From assembly GCA_003554735.1 (NCBI GenBank), contig PWHE01000117.1, forward strand, positions 1 to 59,449: DNA of 59,449 nt, written 5' to 3'. The position numbers were made by a program, and so were the translations under genes. Under the pieces are notes generated by a model. It saw nothing but the letters and a program-made list of their open reading frames with translations, did no database searches and was not told the origin of the DNA. The stretch is from Mollicutes bacterium. Lineage in GTDB: Bacteria; Bacillota_I; Bacilli_A; Izemoplasmatales; Izemoplasmataceae. The number at the start of each line of letters is the position of its first letter. The first letter of the stretch is position 1. Positions 1-9,323 of this stretch are shown here, piece by piece.

Positions 1-13
1 AAAATAAGTTATA

Positions 14-100
14 CATCCTACGCTGGCATTACCCAGATCAGGTAAGGTTTCATTCTAGTGTCAAGAATGTCTCAGCCTAGTTCTCTAAGCTCCCCTGATT
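14..100 (-). promoter_or_regulatory. TPP (THI-box) riboswitch; regulated gene lies beyond the left edge
   Basis: Reverse complement reads TCAGGGGAGC...GGCTGAGA...ACCTGATCTGGGTAATGCCAGCGTAGGATG, the conserved THI-box core (CUGAGA and ACCUGAUCUGGGUAAUGCCAGCGUAGG). Confidence 0.93.
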
Positions 101-150
101 TTATCGACATTTCCATTATAACATGTTTGCTTTGTTGCACAAGCAAAAGA

Positions 151-504
151 CTAATTTAAAAACGTCTGGAACTCAAGTGTGTGGCCGTCCGGGTCCTTTG
201 CGTAGAAATGATAGATTTTGAACTCGTCGTTGAGTTTCGGTTTTGAGACTTCCGCAGAACGGCTCTTGAGGTGGTTGTGCATGCGTTCGACATCAACACG
301 ACGCTCATAGACGAAGGTAATGCAGGTCGACTCGGCCATGTTTTTCGGATGGTGGGTGCAAAACCCGATTTTTCCGTGACCGTCCATGTCGAAAATCAGG
401 CATTTGCCCTGGTCGCGGTACAGTTTCAGATTGAGCACGTCGCCATAAAACTTACGTACTTCGTTCAGATCATAGGTCTTGTAAAAATGAATCACATCTT
501 TCAT
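151..504 (-). CDS. VOC-family (glyoxalase/bleomycin resistance-like) protein
   Basis: ORF with HFYKTYDLNEVRKFYGDVL...DPDGHTLEFQTF typical of VOC domains; start at 504 preceded by ggtggaggg. Confidence 0.8.
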   Translation of the reverse strand: MKDVIHFYKTYDLNEVRKFYGDVLNLKLYRDQGKCLIFDMDGHGKIGFCTHHPKNMAESTCITFVYERRVDVERMHNHLKSRSAEVSKPKLNDEFKIYHFYAKDPDGHTLEFQTFLN

Positions 505-573
505 AGTCATCCCTCCACCTTGATTATAACAAATAAAATCGAAAGAGGTGTGAGGTAAGCACACCTCGATGCA

Positions 574-1866
574 TTATTCGATGATTTCGTAGATCAGCGG
601 GTTGTCTTCCACTGCTTCGTCTTTGATCTCAAACGCGTCAAGGACGGTGTTGACTTCTTCGTTTATGGCTTCCTTATTGGAATAGAGGTAGGCGAGTTCT
701 TCGCCTTCCTCGACATGGTCGCCGACTTTCTTGTTGAGGACGATGCCGACATCGGGGTCGATCACGGCGTCCTTGGTCGCACGTCCGGCGCCCAGGCGCA
801 TTGCGGAAAGGCCGATCGCAAGGGCATCGAGTGAATGGACGTATCCGGAGGATTCGCTTTTCACGGCGATGATGCCTTTGGTCTTGACATAGTCATTCAG
901 GTCGGGGAACACACCGCTTTGCGCTTTGACAAGGGCTTTGAACTTGTCGGACGCTTCAAGGGAAGCGATTTTTTCTTCAATCATGGTTCTCGCTTCTTTG
1001 AGCGTGTCGGTAATGCCGGCCTGATGAACCAGGTGCGCACCGATTTGGATCGAAATCTCGCTCAGGTCCTTGGGGCCGTTGCCTTGCAATGTCTGGATGG
1101 CCTCGACCACTTCGAGTTTGTTTCCAACGGCGTAACCGAGGGGTTCGGACATGTCGGTGATGAACGCGACGATCTTCTTGTCGAAGTTCTTGCCGATCTT
1201 CACCATCGTGCGCGCCAGTTCACGGGCGTCTTCGAGGGTCTTCATGAAGGCGCCTTTGCCGATCTTGACATCGAGGACGATGACATCGGCGCCGCTGGCG
1301 AGCTTCTTGCTCATGATCGACGCGGCGATCAAGGGGATGCTCGGAACGGTTCCGGTGACATCGCGCAAGGCATAAAGTTCCTTGTCCGCCGGCGCGAGTG
1401 AGCTTGTTTGACCGGCAACCGCCAGATTGATATCGTTGACCTGCTTGATGAACGCTTCGCTGGAGAGCGAGATATCGAATCCTTCAATGCTTTCAAGCTT
1501 GTCCAGTGTGCCGCCGGTATGACCGAGGCCACGGCCGGAAAGCTTGGCGAACTTAGCGCCGCATGCGGCCACAAGCGGGCCCAGTACGAGGGTGGTCTTA
1601 TCGCCCACGCCGCCGGTTGAGTGTTTGTCGACTTTAATGCCGTCGATGCTCGAAAGATCGATGATATCGCCGCTATGGAGTACGGCATTGGTGAAATGCG
1701 TCACTTCCTCATCGTTCATGGAGTTGTAATAGATCGCCATCAGAAGCGAGCTCATCTGATAGTCCGGGATGTCGCCTTTGGTATAACCCTGGACAAAGAA
1801 GTCGATTTCCTCTTTGCTCAGGGGATGATTGTCGCGTTTCTTTTCAATAATGTCTACCATTCTCAT
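574..1866 (-). CDS. pdp: pyrimidine-nucleoside phosphorylase
   Basis: KVDKHSTGGVGDKTTLVLGPLVAACGAKFAKLSGRGLGHTGGTLDKLESI motif; full-length family match by eye. Confidence 0.95.
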   Translation of the reverse strand: MRMVDIIEKKRDNHPLSKEEIDFFVQGYTKGDIPDYQMSSLLMAIYYNSMNDEEVTHFTNAVLHSGDIIDLSSIDGIKVDKHSTGGVGDKTTLVLGPLVAACGAKFAKLSGRGLGHTGGTLDKLESIEGFDISLSSEAFIKQVNDINLAVAGQTSSLAPADKELYALRDVTGTVPSIPLIAASIMSKKLASGADVIVLDVKIGKGAFMKTLEDARELARTMVKIGKNFDKKIVAFITDMSEPLGYAVGNKLEVVEAIQTLQGNGPKDLSEISIQIGAHLVHQAGITDTLKEARTMIEEKIASLEASDKFKALVKAQSGVFPDLNDYVKTKGIIAVKSESSGYVHSLDALAIGLSAMRLGAGRATKDAVIDPDVGIVLNKKVGDHVEEGEELAYLYSNKEAINEEVNTVLDAFEIKDEAVEDNPLIYEIIE

Positions 1867-1937
1867 GGTTTTCACTCCTCATTAAGTCATAGTATCGTAA
1901 TAACATGCCATTTTAACATATTCGCGTCGCTTTGGCA

Positions 1938-2762
1938 CTATTTGCTGTCGATTTCACGGAAATGTTCGATCTGTTTTTCAATCATGGCGCGCACATGGCG
2001 TGAGAGTTCCTGGGTGTTCATGTGCTGATAGTCCTCATAATGCATGACAGGATGGAAATGGATGTATACGTGCTGTCTCAAAAACGGCCAGCCCTTCCAG
2101 GTGTTGCAGAAATTGTAGATGGTGGTCACAAGGATCGGGGCTTTCGGTTTGGTCGCGAGTTTGAAGGCACCCGGTTTGAAATCACGCATCGTGTTGCTTT
2201 TGCTGCGTGTGCCTTCAGGATAGATGACCACCGGAACATCGCGTTTGTACTGTTTGATGGCCTTGATGATGGCTTCGATGGCGCTCCTGTCTGTGAGGCG
2301 GTCGATCGGGACATTGCCAAGGATGCCCACAAGCCGGCCGAGGACGGGCCAGCGAAACAGTGACTTTTTGGCGACGAAAATCAGGGGTTGTTCGGGAACG
2401 AACGGCTTGACTGCGATGATGTCATAGTTCGTCTGATGGTTCCCGACCATCACGAAGGGTTCGTTTTGCGGAATGTTCTCAAGACCGCTCGCATGGATTT
2501 TGAGGCGAAGGGCGCGTATCACAAAACGCATGATGCTGTTGACCACTTTGTGGTTGCGCATGTTCTTGGTCTGATCGCCCTTTTGGAAGCGGCCATAAAG
2601 GCTCATGAAGATGAGCAACAGCGCAAACGTGCTCGCAAACGCCAACACAACGGCCGCAATCCAAAGCGCCAAGGCGATTGGTTCCAGTGTGAAGCCGCCG
2701 AACAAAAAGGCGTAGGTAACGGTGAGAATGAACCAGACAATGCTAAAGAGTGCGGTGATCAT
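1938..2762 (-). CDS. plsC: 1-acyl-sn-glycerol-3-phosphate acyltransferase (PlsC-like)
   Basis: NHQTNYDIIA (NHxxxxD) and YPEGTRSKSN motifs; N-terminal TM helices. Confidence 0.92.
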   Translation of the reverse strand: MITALFSIVWFILTVTYAFLFGGFTLEPIALALWIAAVVLAFASTFALLLIFMSLYGRFQKGDQTKNMRNHKVVNSIMRFVIRALRLKIHASGLENIPQNEPFVMVGNHQTNYDIIAVKPFVPEQPLIFVAKKSLFRWPVLGRLVGILGNVPIDRLTDRSAIEAIIKAIKQYKRDVPVVIYPEGTRSKSNTMRDFKPGAFKLATKPKAPILVTTIYNFCNTWKGWPFLRQHVYIHFHPVMHYEDYQHMNTQELSRHVRAMIEKQIEHFREIDSK

Positions 2763-3240
2763 AGTCGGTCCCCTTTCGTAAGTAGGTGGCGAATGTGAGG
2801 GGCGGGTCATCCGCTTTGTTCACCAGACGGTATTGCGAGTAGTCCACTTCCGGGAAAAAGGTGTCACCCTCATATTCACCGTCCACATGCGTGATATAAA
2901 GTACGTCGGCATATGGCAAGGCCGCCTCGTAGACCTGACGGCCGCCGATGATGAAAAGCCGGTGGTCTTTCGGAATGGTTTTGAGGTAGCTCTTAAGATC
3001 GTGAATGACGCGTGCGCCCTTGAAAGTGCGCTTTTGCGTGGTGAGCACGATGTTGTCCCGGTTGGGCAATGGTTTTCCGAGGGACGCCACAATCGATTCA
3101 TACGTCTTTCTTCCCATGACTACCGTGTGATTAAGTGTCTTTTGTTTGAAGTGCTTCAAATCTTTAGGGAAATGCCAGGGCAGGGCGTTGTCTTTACCGA
3201 TCAGCCCTTTTTTGTCCATGGCCACAATCAATGCGATCAT
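2743..3240 (-). CDS. folA: dihydrofolate reductase
   Basis: [32 protein letters not shown]...VMGRKTYES; start codon overlaps the thyA stop. Confidence 0.95.
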   Translation of the reverse strand: MIALIVAMDKKGLIGKDNALPWHFPKDLKHFKQKTLNHTVVMGRKTYESIVASLGKPLPNRDNIVLTTQKRTFKGARVIHDLKSYLKTIPKDHRLFIIGGRQVYEAALPYADVLYITHVDGEYEGDTFFPEVDYSQYRLVNKADDPPLTFATYLRKGTDYDHRTL

Positions 3241-4118
3241 CAGACGCTCACCTTCCCTTTGATATGCGGATGATGTAGATAGTTCTCCAGTGTGAAATCG
3301 TCATACGTCATCGCGAAAATGTCCTTTTTATCCGGGTTGATCCGCATGGTGGGTAGCGGATAGGGTTCGCGTGCGAGTTGTTTTTTGACTTGCTCGATGT
3401 GGTTGTTATAGATGTGCGCATCGCCCATCGTGTGCACGAAATCCCCGACTTCGAGATCCAGGTGTCTGGCGATCATCATGGTCAAAAGCGCATAGGAGGC
3501 AATGTTGAAAGGGACCCCCAGGAATGCGTCGGCACTGCGCTGATAGAGTTGGGATGAAAGTTTCCCGTCATTGATATAAAACTGCACCATCATATGACAG
3601 GGCGGTAGGGCCATCTCATCAAGCAACGGCGCATTCCAGCTGTTGATGACCAACCGTCTTGAATGGGGCGTCTTTTTCATCATGTCGATGACATCTTTCA
3701 GCTGGTCGACCACTTTTCCGTTGCCTTCGAAAGCGCGCCACTGTTTCCCGTAAACCGGTCCGAGATCGCCCCATTTTTCCGCAAAGCCAGGATCGGTGTT
3801 GATGCGTTCGATGAACGCTTTCATCGTCTCCCCCTGGTAGGCGTCGCTTTGCTTATATTTCTGAAAGGGCCACTCGTTCCAGATTCGCACACCGTTTTGG
3901 GTGAGATAACGAATGTTCGTGTCGCCTTTTATGAACCATAGAAGCTCGTGAATGACACTTTTCACATGCACTTTTTTGGTTGTCACGAGCGGAAACCCTG
4001 CACTCAAATCGAAGCGCATCTGATAGCCGAATGTGGAGATGGTTCCGGTTGATGTGCGATCGGACTTCGGGGTTCCGTTTTCAAGGATATGTCTCAAAAA
4101 ATCCAGATACTGTTTCAT
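3240..4118 (-). CDS. thyA: thymidylate synthase
   Basis: [12 protein letters not shown] active site, [20 protein letters not shown]; gaggtgag RBS before ATG at 4118. Confidence 0.97.
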   Translation of the reverse strand: MKQYLDFLRHILENGTPKSDRTSTGTISTFGYQMRFDLSAGFPLVTTKKVHVKSVIHELLWFIKGDTNIRYLTQNGVRIWNEWPFQKYKQSDAYQGETMKAFIERINTDPGFAEKWGDLGPVYGKQWRAFEGNGKVVDQLKDVIDMMKKTPHSRRLVINSWNAPLLDEMALPPCHMMVQFYINDGKLSSQLYQRSADAFLGVPFNIASYALLTMMIARHLDLEVGDFVHTMGDAHIYNNHIEQVKKQLAREPYPLPTMRINPDKKDIFAMTYDDFTLENYLHHPHIKGKVSV

Positions 4119-4158
4119 TTCGCTCACCTCGTAATGGTATTATATCATACGTGCCAAG

Positions 4159-4185
4159 AAAAAACGCCCTTTGAAGGCGTTTTTA
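4159..4185 (-). terminator. Rho-independent terminator downstream of ssb
   Basis: aaaacgcc ctttgaa ggcgttttt hairpin with T-tract. Confidence 0.65.
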
Positions 4186-4222
4186 TAAGAGGGGTTCCAC
4201 ACGTATGTGGGGGGCGGGGATG

Positions 4223-4549
4223 CTAGTTCTTTGTGTTGATGAAGGTAATTTTCTCGGCGATGACTTCAGGATAGGAAAACGACTTTTCCGCATCAATTTC
4301 ATAGTAGCGCTGCGCAAGTCGCGCCTTCACACCGATGGTTGAGCCTTTTTTGCAGTACTGGACCGTATTCTCCGCAATGCCGCTCCAAAGCGTACAGCGG
4401 ATGAAATCCGTTTCATACGTCCCGGTCTCCTGACTCTTGAAACTTCGCTGCAACGCCAGTGTGATGGTCGTGACTTTCTTTCCGTCGTCGGTGGTCCTGA
4501 GTTCCGGATCATAGACGAGCCTTCCAACCAAAATGACTTGATTTACCAT
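4223..4549 (-). CDS. ssb: short single-stranded DNA-binding protein (OB fold, no acidic tail)
   Basis: MVNQVILVGRLVYDPELRTTDDGKKVTTITLALQR...TDFIRCTLW; ends ...AEKITFINTKN; RBS aaggagg upstream of ATG at 4549. Confidence 0.88.
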   Translation of the reverse strand: MVNQVILVGRLVYDPELRTTDDGKKVTTITLALQRSFKSQETGTYETDFIRCTLWSGIAENTVQYCKKGSTIGVKARLAQRYYEIDAEKSFSYPEVIAEKITFINTKN

Positions 4550-4731
4550 ATCTTCCTCCTTCTTTGTGTACAGTCTACCGCGTTTTTGGTGGAACGTCAT
4601 GGTGCGCTAATTCAGGGTTTGGGACGGTTTATGAGGTTGATTTATCCATTACGGCCGAAAAAGACAAAAAAAAGACCGCTCAGGGTCTTTTTTCGGAAGA
4701 TTTCGTCAAATCGACATGATAACGCAGACTT

Positions 4732-5571
4732 TCAGGATTGTGTGAAAATATCGTTGACGTGACGAATCTCGTCGATCAGGCGGTGAATGATGCGGGCATC
4801 TTCGGTAAAGCGCTGGAGCTGTTTTTTGTTCAAGGGACGGAAAAACTTAAGAGCGAACGTATTTTCATGGTCGTTGAATGATATGAAGAACTTGTTGCCC
4901 ACGAAAGAGAAATCGATGGTGTCGCGATGCAGTTCGTCCAGTTCTTTGAAAAGTGCCACGGTTGTGTCTGTGAACATGCGTTTGTTGCAGGGTTCCGATG
5001 TCGTATAGAGGGTGAACCGGTCGTTGAACAATGCGCTCAAAGCGGCCGATTTCATGAAGCGTTTGTCGGGAAGCGGTTCGAAGTACTGCAAGCCCATACA
5101 GTCGCAGGCGAACGGCTGGTTGAACTCGAAAATGAATATGCGCCCCGAAAAGATAGGCTTTTTTTGATTATCGCCGTCATAAAGCATAACATCGCTCGAA
5201 AGAAACGGGACGGTGTTGAGCGTTCCGGTGATGAGCCCTTCGGATTGATACGCTTCGCTAAGCGGCAGGAAGCCCGAGTTGTTGATCTGATAACGCGAAA
5301 GGCCGACACGGGGGTGATAGTTTCCCCCTTTCATCCAGTCTTCGAGAAGGTTGCTGATGAACGCTTCTTTGAAATTTTCCTTGACGTGTGAGAAATTGGA
5401 GGCGCCGAAAAAAATCATGAGCAGTCCGAAAACGGCACCGATACTGCTTAAAAGAAGCCATTCGTCAAGCGAATAGACCCCACCGGACACGATGACGATG
5501 AGCACACCAAAGGTTATGGTGAGCTCAGCAGTCAGTTTTTGTCTGTAAAGTTTTCGTATTTCTTCGTTCAT
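4732..5571 (-). CDS. DUF3137-like membrane protein
   Basis: Two N-terminal TM segments then a soluble domain with ...FSGRIFIFEFNQPF... resembling DUF3137; assignment by eye. Confidence 0.55.
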   Translation of the reverse strand: MNEEIRKLYRQKLTAELTITFGVLIVIVSGGVYSLDEWLLLSSIGAVFGLLMIFFGASNFSHVKENFKEAFISNLLEDWMKGGNYHPRVGLSRYQINNSGFLPLSEAYQSEGLITGTLNTVPFLSSDVMLYDGDNQKKPIFSGRIFIFEFNQPFACDCMGLQYFEPLPDKRFMKSAALSALFNDRFTLYTTSEPCNKRMFTDTTVALFKELDELHRDTIDFSFVGNKFFISFNDHENTFALKFFRPLNKKQLQRFTEDARIIHRLIDEIRHVNDIFTQS

Positions 5572-5592
5572 GGTTGTCTCCTAAACGTGGCA

Positions 5593-7419
5593 TCATTCAC
5601 TGAAAAGCATCCGCATGAGATTGGAGAACCTTGGGTTCGCGTATTTGTCATAGACGACTTCCCTGGCGAGGATCGGATCATCGGTGATGATGCCATCGAC
5701 GCCGATGTCGCGGATATTGCGGAGGTTCGTCTGTGAGTTCACAGTCCAGACATAGACATCCTTGCCAGCCGAACGGATGGCATCGGCATAGCGCGGATTC
5801 TCCATCAGAATGTATTTGTTGAAACCATAGGCATCGACATGGTCAATGTCGATGAGCGCATTGATCGAGCCGTAAAAACTGATTACAAGATAAAGCGTTT
5901 CGATGTCTTCGTTGAGCTCTTTGACTTGTTTTAACTGGTCTGAAGAGAAGGTCAGGATTTTGACATCGTCCACCATGTCGAGTCGTTCAACGGTTTCCAC
6001 CGTAATCTCTACCATCTCGCGAGAGTAATCCTTGAGGTCGATATAGGCCTTCGCATGGCCGTTGATGGCGTTGAGCGCCTCTTCGAGCGTCGGGATGGGC
6101 TCGCCCTCAAACTCATCGGAGAACCAGCTGCCCGCATCGAGTTCCCGGATTTCTTCATAGGTCATGTCCGCAACCCTGCGGTTGAGCGGATCGTCGGTCG
6201 TCCGTCCGGTGCGGGTATCGTGCATCAGCACAGGGACGTTGTCGGATGTCAAAAGCACATCGAACTCGACCGCGTCGGAATTTTCCTCAATGGCAAGCTC
6301 GATGGCCGCCATGGTGTTTTCAGGCGCGCGCAGTGATGACCCGCGGTGTGCCACGATATCCGGGGCATTGAAATAATCGAGGCCGCCCCTTCTTTGCACG
6401 GCCGCGTACACCGTCGTCCCATTTAAAATCAGCGCGATCGCGAGCCCCAAAGCCACAGCGGGCTTAATAAATCGTGAAGAAAGGAACTTGAACGGTTTGG
6501 CCTCTGTTTCGGGCAGAGTGTCCATTTCATTTTCGGGCGTCTTTTCATGGTACCATTCGCTCATCCAGGCATAATTGACCGGCAGCAATATGAAACTCGC
6601 CACCAGCGCGACGCCGACATACACGGTATAAAGAACGGTCAGCAACGCACCAAGAAGAACCGTCTGGCCTCTGGTGATGAAGATGAAACCGGCGATTAAA
6701 AGCATGATGAGCAGATATATGGCATAAAAAATCAGATTGAGCAGAACATTAAGGACGATAAAGTCCACAATGATGCCTCCACGGTTGCCCTTCAATAGGC
6801 TCCGGACTCTACGATATGCTTTTTTGAGCGGTTTGTTTTCGAGGGTGAAAACGTTCATGGAGAAAATGTTTTCGACAAACACGATGAACAATGCCAAAGA
6901 AAGCGAGACCGAAACCACGATGAACAGGGTTTCCGCAAAGATGTTGTCGGTGATAAACTGCGGGATCGCCAGCGTCGAAGCGATTCCGCTTACGTGCGCA
7001 AGATTGACGGTGATGAAAAACACTAACGCAAGCAGGACAAAAAGGATGTGGAACCGTTTGACTTTCCTTGGCAATTTCCTGAGTGCGATGCGCATCAGTT
7101 CACGTAAGGTGACATTGCGCTCACTTCTGGAAAACCGGAAGAGCAGTGACAGGACCACCATCTCGAAGGCGACATACACGCCGAGGATGAAAAGCATGAC
7201 GAAAAGGATCAGGATGGTCGTGGGTCGCTGCAGGTAATCGATCATGAGCGCATTTGTAATATAGCGGTACCCCGATAGCCTGATGGACAAAAAGAAAAGC
7301 CCGCCGAGTACCGGAAATATCAAAAGCACGCCGATGATGCGGTAGATGGCTTCAAAAGCCACAAGCGTCTTGAAATTGTTTCGAATGAGCAAATAGGTTT
7401 CCTTGAATCTGTTACGCAT
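5593..7419 (-). CDS. glycerophosphodiester phosphodiesterase with N-terminal membrane domain
   Basis: C-terminal IVAHRGSSLRAPENTMAAIELAIEENSDAVEFDVLLTSDNVPVLMHD motif; multi-TM N-terminal half. Confidence 0.93.
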   Translation of the reverse strand: MRNRFKETYLLIRNNFKTLVAFEAIYRIIGVLLIFPVLGGLFFLSIRLSGYRYITNALMIDYLQRPTTILILFVMLFILGVYVAFEMVVLSLLFRFSRSERNVTLRELMRIALRKLPRKVKRFHILFVLLALVFFITVNLAHVSGIASTLAIPQFITDNIFAETLFIVVSVSLSLALFIVFVENIFSMNVFTLENKPLKKAYRRVRSLLKGNRGGIIVDFIVLNVLLNLIFYAIYLLIMLLIAGFIFITRGQTVLLGALLTVLYTVYVGVALVASFILLPVNYAWMSEWYHEKTPENEMDTLPETEAKPFKFLSSRFIKPAVALGLAIALILNGTTVYAAVQRRGGLDYFNAPDIVAHRGSSLRAPENTMAAIELAIEENSDAVEFDVLLTSDNVPVLMHDTRTGRTTDDPLNRRVADMTYEEIRELDAGSWFSDEFEGEPIPTLEEALNAINGHAKAYIDLKDYSREMVEITVETVERLDMVDDVKILTFSSDQLKQVKELNEDIETLYLVISFYGSINALIDIDHVDAYGFNKYILMENPRYADAIRSAGKDVYVWTVNSQTNLRNIRDIGVDGIITDDPILAREVVYDKYANPRFSNLMRMLFSE

Positions 7420-7484
7420 AATATCAGCCTTTCATATGTTACTTCCATTATAACAAATGGGATGGCCCATTGAAACAAAGTGCA

Positions 7485-7510
7485 TAAAAAAGGCATCCCC
7501 GCAGGATGCC
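7485..7510 (-). terminator. terminator after dps
   Basis: Minus strand GGCATCCtgcggGGATGCC followed by T6. Confidence 0.7.
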
Positions 7511-7529
7511 TTCATGCATTTTTCGTCGG

Positions 7530-7973
7530 TTATTTGAGCGCTTGTTTGATGAACCAGATGTGCTTGTCGTAATCCTGGACAATGTCTTCAAGCATCGCGA
7601 CGGTCGCGAAATCGTCGTCCTCGTCCGCTTTGTTGCGGGCATCGGCGATGAGACCTCTCAAGTACTCGAGCGTATCGCGAAGATGCTCATAGGTTTCATG
7701 GATGGTATAGTCCCTGTTTTCAAGCTCTTCGATTTTTGTACGCTCAAGATAGGCTTTCGCGCTCGCTGGAGGGAACTCACCGAGCATTTTCACGCGTTCG
7801 GCGACCTCGTCGTAATTCTCATTGAGCATGTCGTAGAGCTCTTCAGCATATTCGTGAACCTCTTTGAAACGTTCTCCCGGTTCACCGATCACATTCCAGT
7901 GAAGGTTATGGAACTTGACAAACGCAATGGATAAATCGGCGACAAGCTGGTTCAGTAGATCAATCTTGCTCAT
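7530..7973 (-). CDS. dps: Dps-family DNA starvation/ferritin-like protein
   Basis: LLNQLVADLSIAFVKFHNLHWNVIGEPGERFKEVHEYAEELYD Dps ferroxidase region. Confidence 0.94.
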   Translation of the reverse strand: MSKIDLLNQLVADLSIAFVKFHNLHWNVIGEPGERFKEVHEYAEELYDMLNENYDEVAERVKMLGEFPPASAKAYLERTKIEELENRDYTIHETYEHLRDTLEYLRGLIADARNKADEDDDFATVAMLEDIVQDYDKHIWFIKQALK

Positions 7974-8007
7974 TATGATTCCTCCTTGTGAATTTGTTTA
8001 CAGTTCC

Positions 8008-8036
8008 ATTATAATGTAATCATTACAGTTTTGCAA
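8008..8036 (-). promoter_or_regulatory. dps promoter with Fur/PerR-like palindrome in the spacer
   Basis: Minus strand TTGCAA-N17-TATAAT; spacer holds perfect palindrome TGTAATGATTACA (8015-8027). Confidence 0.7.
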
Positions 8037-8045
8037 CCGTTACAC

Positions 8046-9323
8046 TTACTTGTTCGCCCGCACGATGTAAGACGACAAAAAAGCATCATCCAGTCGCCGG
8101 CTTTGTGCACTCACCTCTTCGAGCGTGATCTCGGAGGCGATGGTCAATACGTCGTAATAATTCACATCGCTTTGGATATAGTCCGTAAACTGGTACGCGA
8201 GCGATTCGGGGTGGTCAAGACCGAGGATGAAATTCCCGAGCATCTGGCGTTTGACACGGTTGAAATCCTCCCGTGATATCGCGAGTGTTTTCAAATCTTT
8301 TATGGCTTCTCTGAGCGTCGTGTCCGCTTCGTGGGGGTCGGGGGTTTCCGAGCCGATCAGCGCGTAGGCGTAATTTTTCTCGTAAGCGACCTCGAGACCG
8401 TATGTATCGTTGATGATGCCTTTTTCCAACAAGGCCTCGTAAAGGTCGGACGATTTGCCGAGGGCGAGGTCGAGGAAAATCGAAAGACTCAGGGAGTCTT
8501 TGATGCGTTCGACGGCGGATCCGTCAAACGGGGTCAGCTTGAGCCCCAGAAGCACCGAAGGCATCTTGACGTTCAGCGTTTCGTCCGCTTTTTTCCGCAC
8601 GACATGCGAGGGTTCTTCGGGCAAGGCCGGGTTCGGACGCTTGCTTGTCTGCCCGGGCAACGTGACAGTGGATTCGAGCGCGCCCAGAACGGTGTTTGCA
8701 TCGGCGCCGCTCACAATCACAAGCGTCGCGACATCCGGCGTATAGTAGGCTTCATGCATGTCGCGCAAATGATCGAGCGTGATGGCTTGAATCGATTGCT
8801 TGGTGCCAAGGATGTCATCACGGATCGGATGCGTGTGGTACAGGTTGTTGATGAGGCCGTGATATTGTTTGTAATAAGGGTCATCGAGATGCATGTTCAA
8901 CTCTTCGGTGATGATGTTCTTCTCTTTTTCCACACCGGTTTCGGTGAACTCGGGGTAAAAAAACATCTCGATAAGCCGTTGCGTGTTCGATAAAAGATGG
9001 TTCGTCGCACTGAAGAGATACGTTGTCTGGTTATGTTCGGTGAATGCGTTCAAAGAGGCTTCTTGAAGCGAAAACGCCTTCGATATGTCCGCGCCGTCTT
9101 TTTCGAACACCTTGTGTTCAAGAAAATGGGCCACGCCTTTGGGCACTTCCTGAACCGATCCGGTCTCATCCAGGTAGGATTGGTGGATGGAACCGATCGG
9201 CGTGCTCAACGTGACATAGCTTTTGGAAAAGCCCGGCTTATGGATGAAATAAGTCGACAGTCGCTTCTTGAGTCTGGTGTGATAAAGCGTCTCTTTATAG
9301 TTCGGATATTCAATTCGTTTCAT
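8046..9323 (-). CDS. M16-family zinc peptidase (YmfH-like), catalytic HFLEH present
   Basis: GVAHFLEHKVFEKDGADI (HxxEH); ATG at 9323; upstream ORF extension is out of context. Confidence 0.9.
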   Translation of the reverse strand: MKRIEYPNYKETLYHTRLKKRLSTYFIHKPGFSKSYVTLSTPIGSIHQSYLDETGSVQEVPKGVAHFLEHKVFEKDGADISKAFSLQEASLNAFTEHNQTTYLFSATNHLLSNTQRLIEMFFYPEFTETGVEKEKNIITEELNMHLDDPYYKQYHGLINNLYHTHPIRDDILGTKQSIQAITLDHLRDMHEAYYTPDVATLVIVSGADANTVLGALESTVTLPGQTSKRPNPALPEEPSHVVRKKADETLNVKMPSVLLGLKLTPFDGSAVERIKDSLSLSIFLDLALGKSSDLYEALLEKGIINDTYGLEVAYEKNYAYALIGSETPDPHEADTTLREAIKDLKTLAISREDFNRVKRQMLGNFILGLDHPESLAYQFTDYIQSDVNYYDVLTIASEITLEEVSAQSRRLDDAFLSSYIVRANK

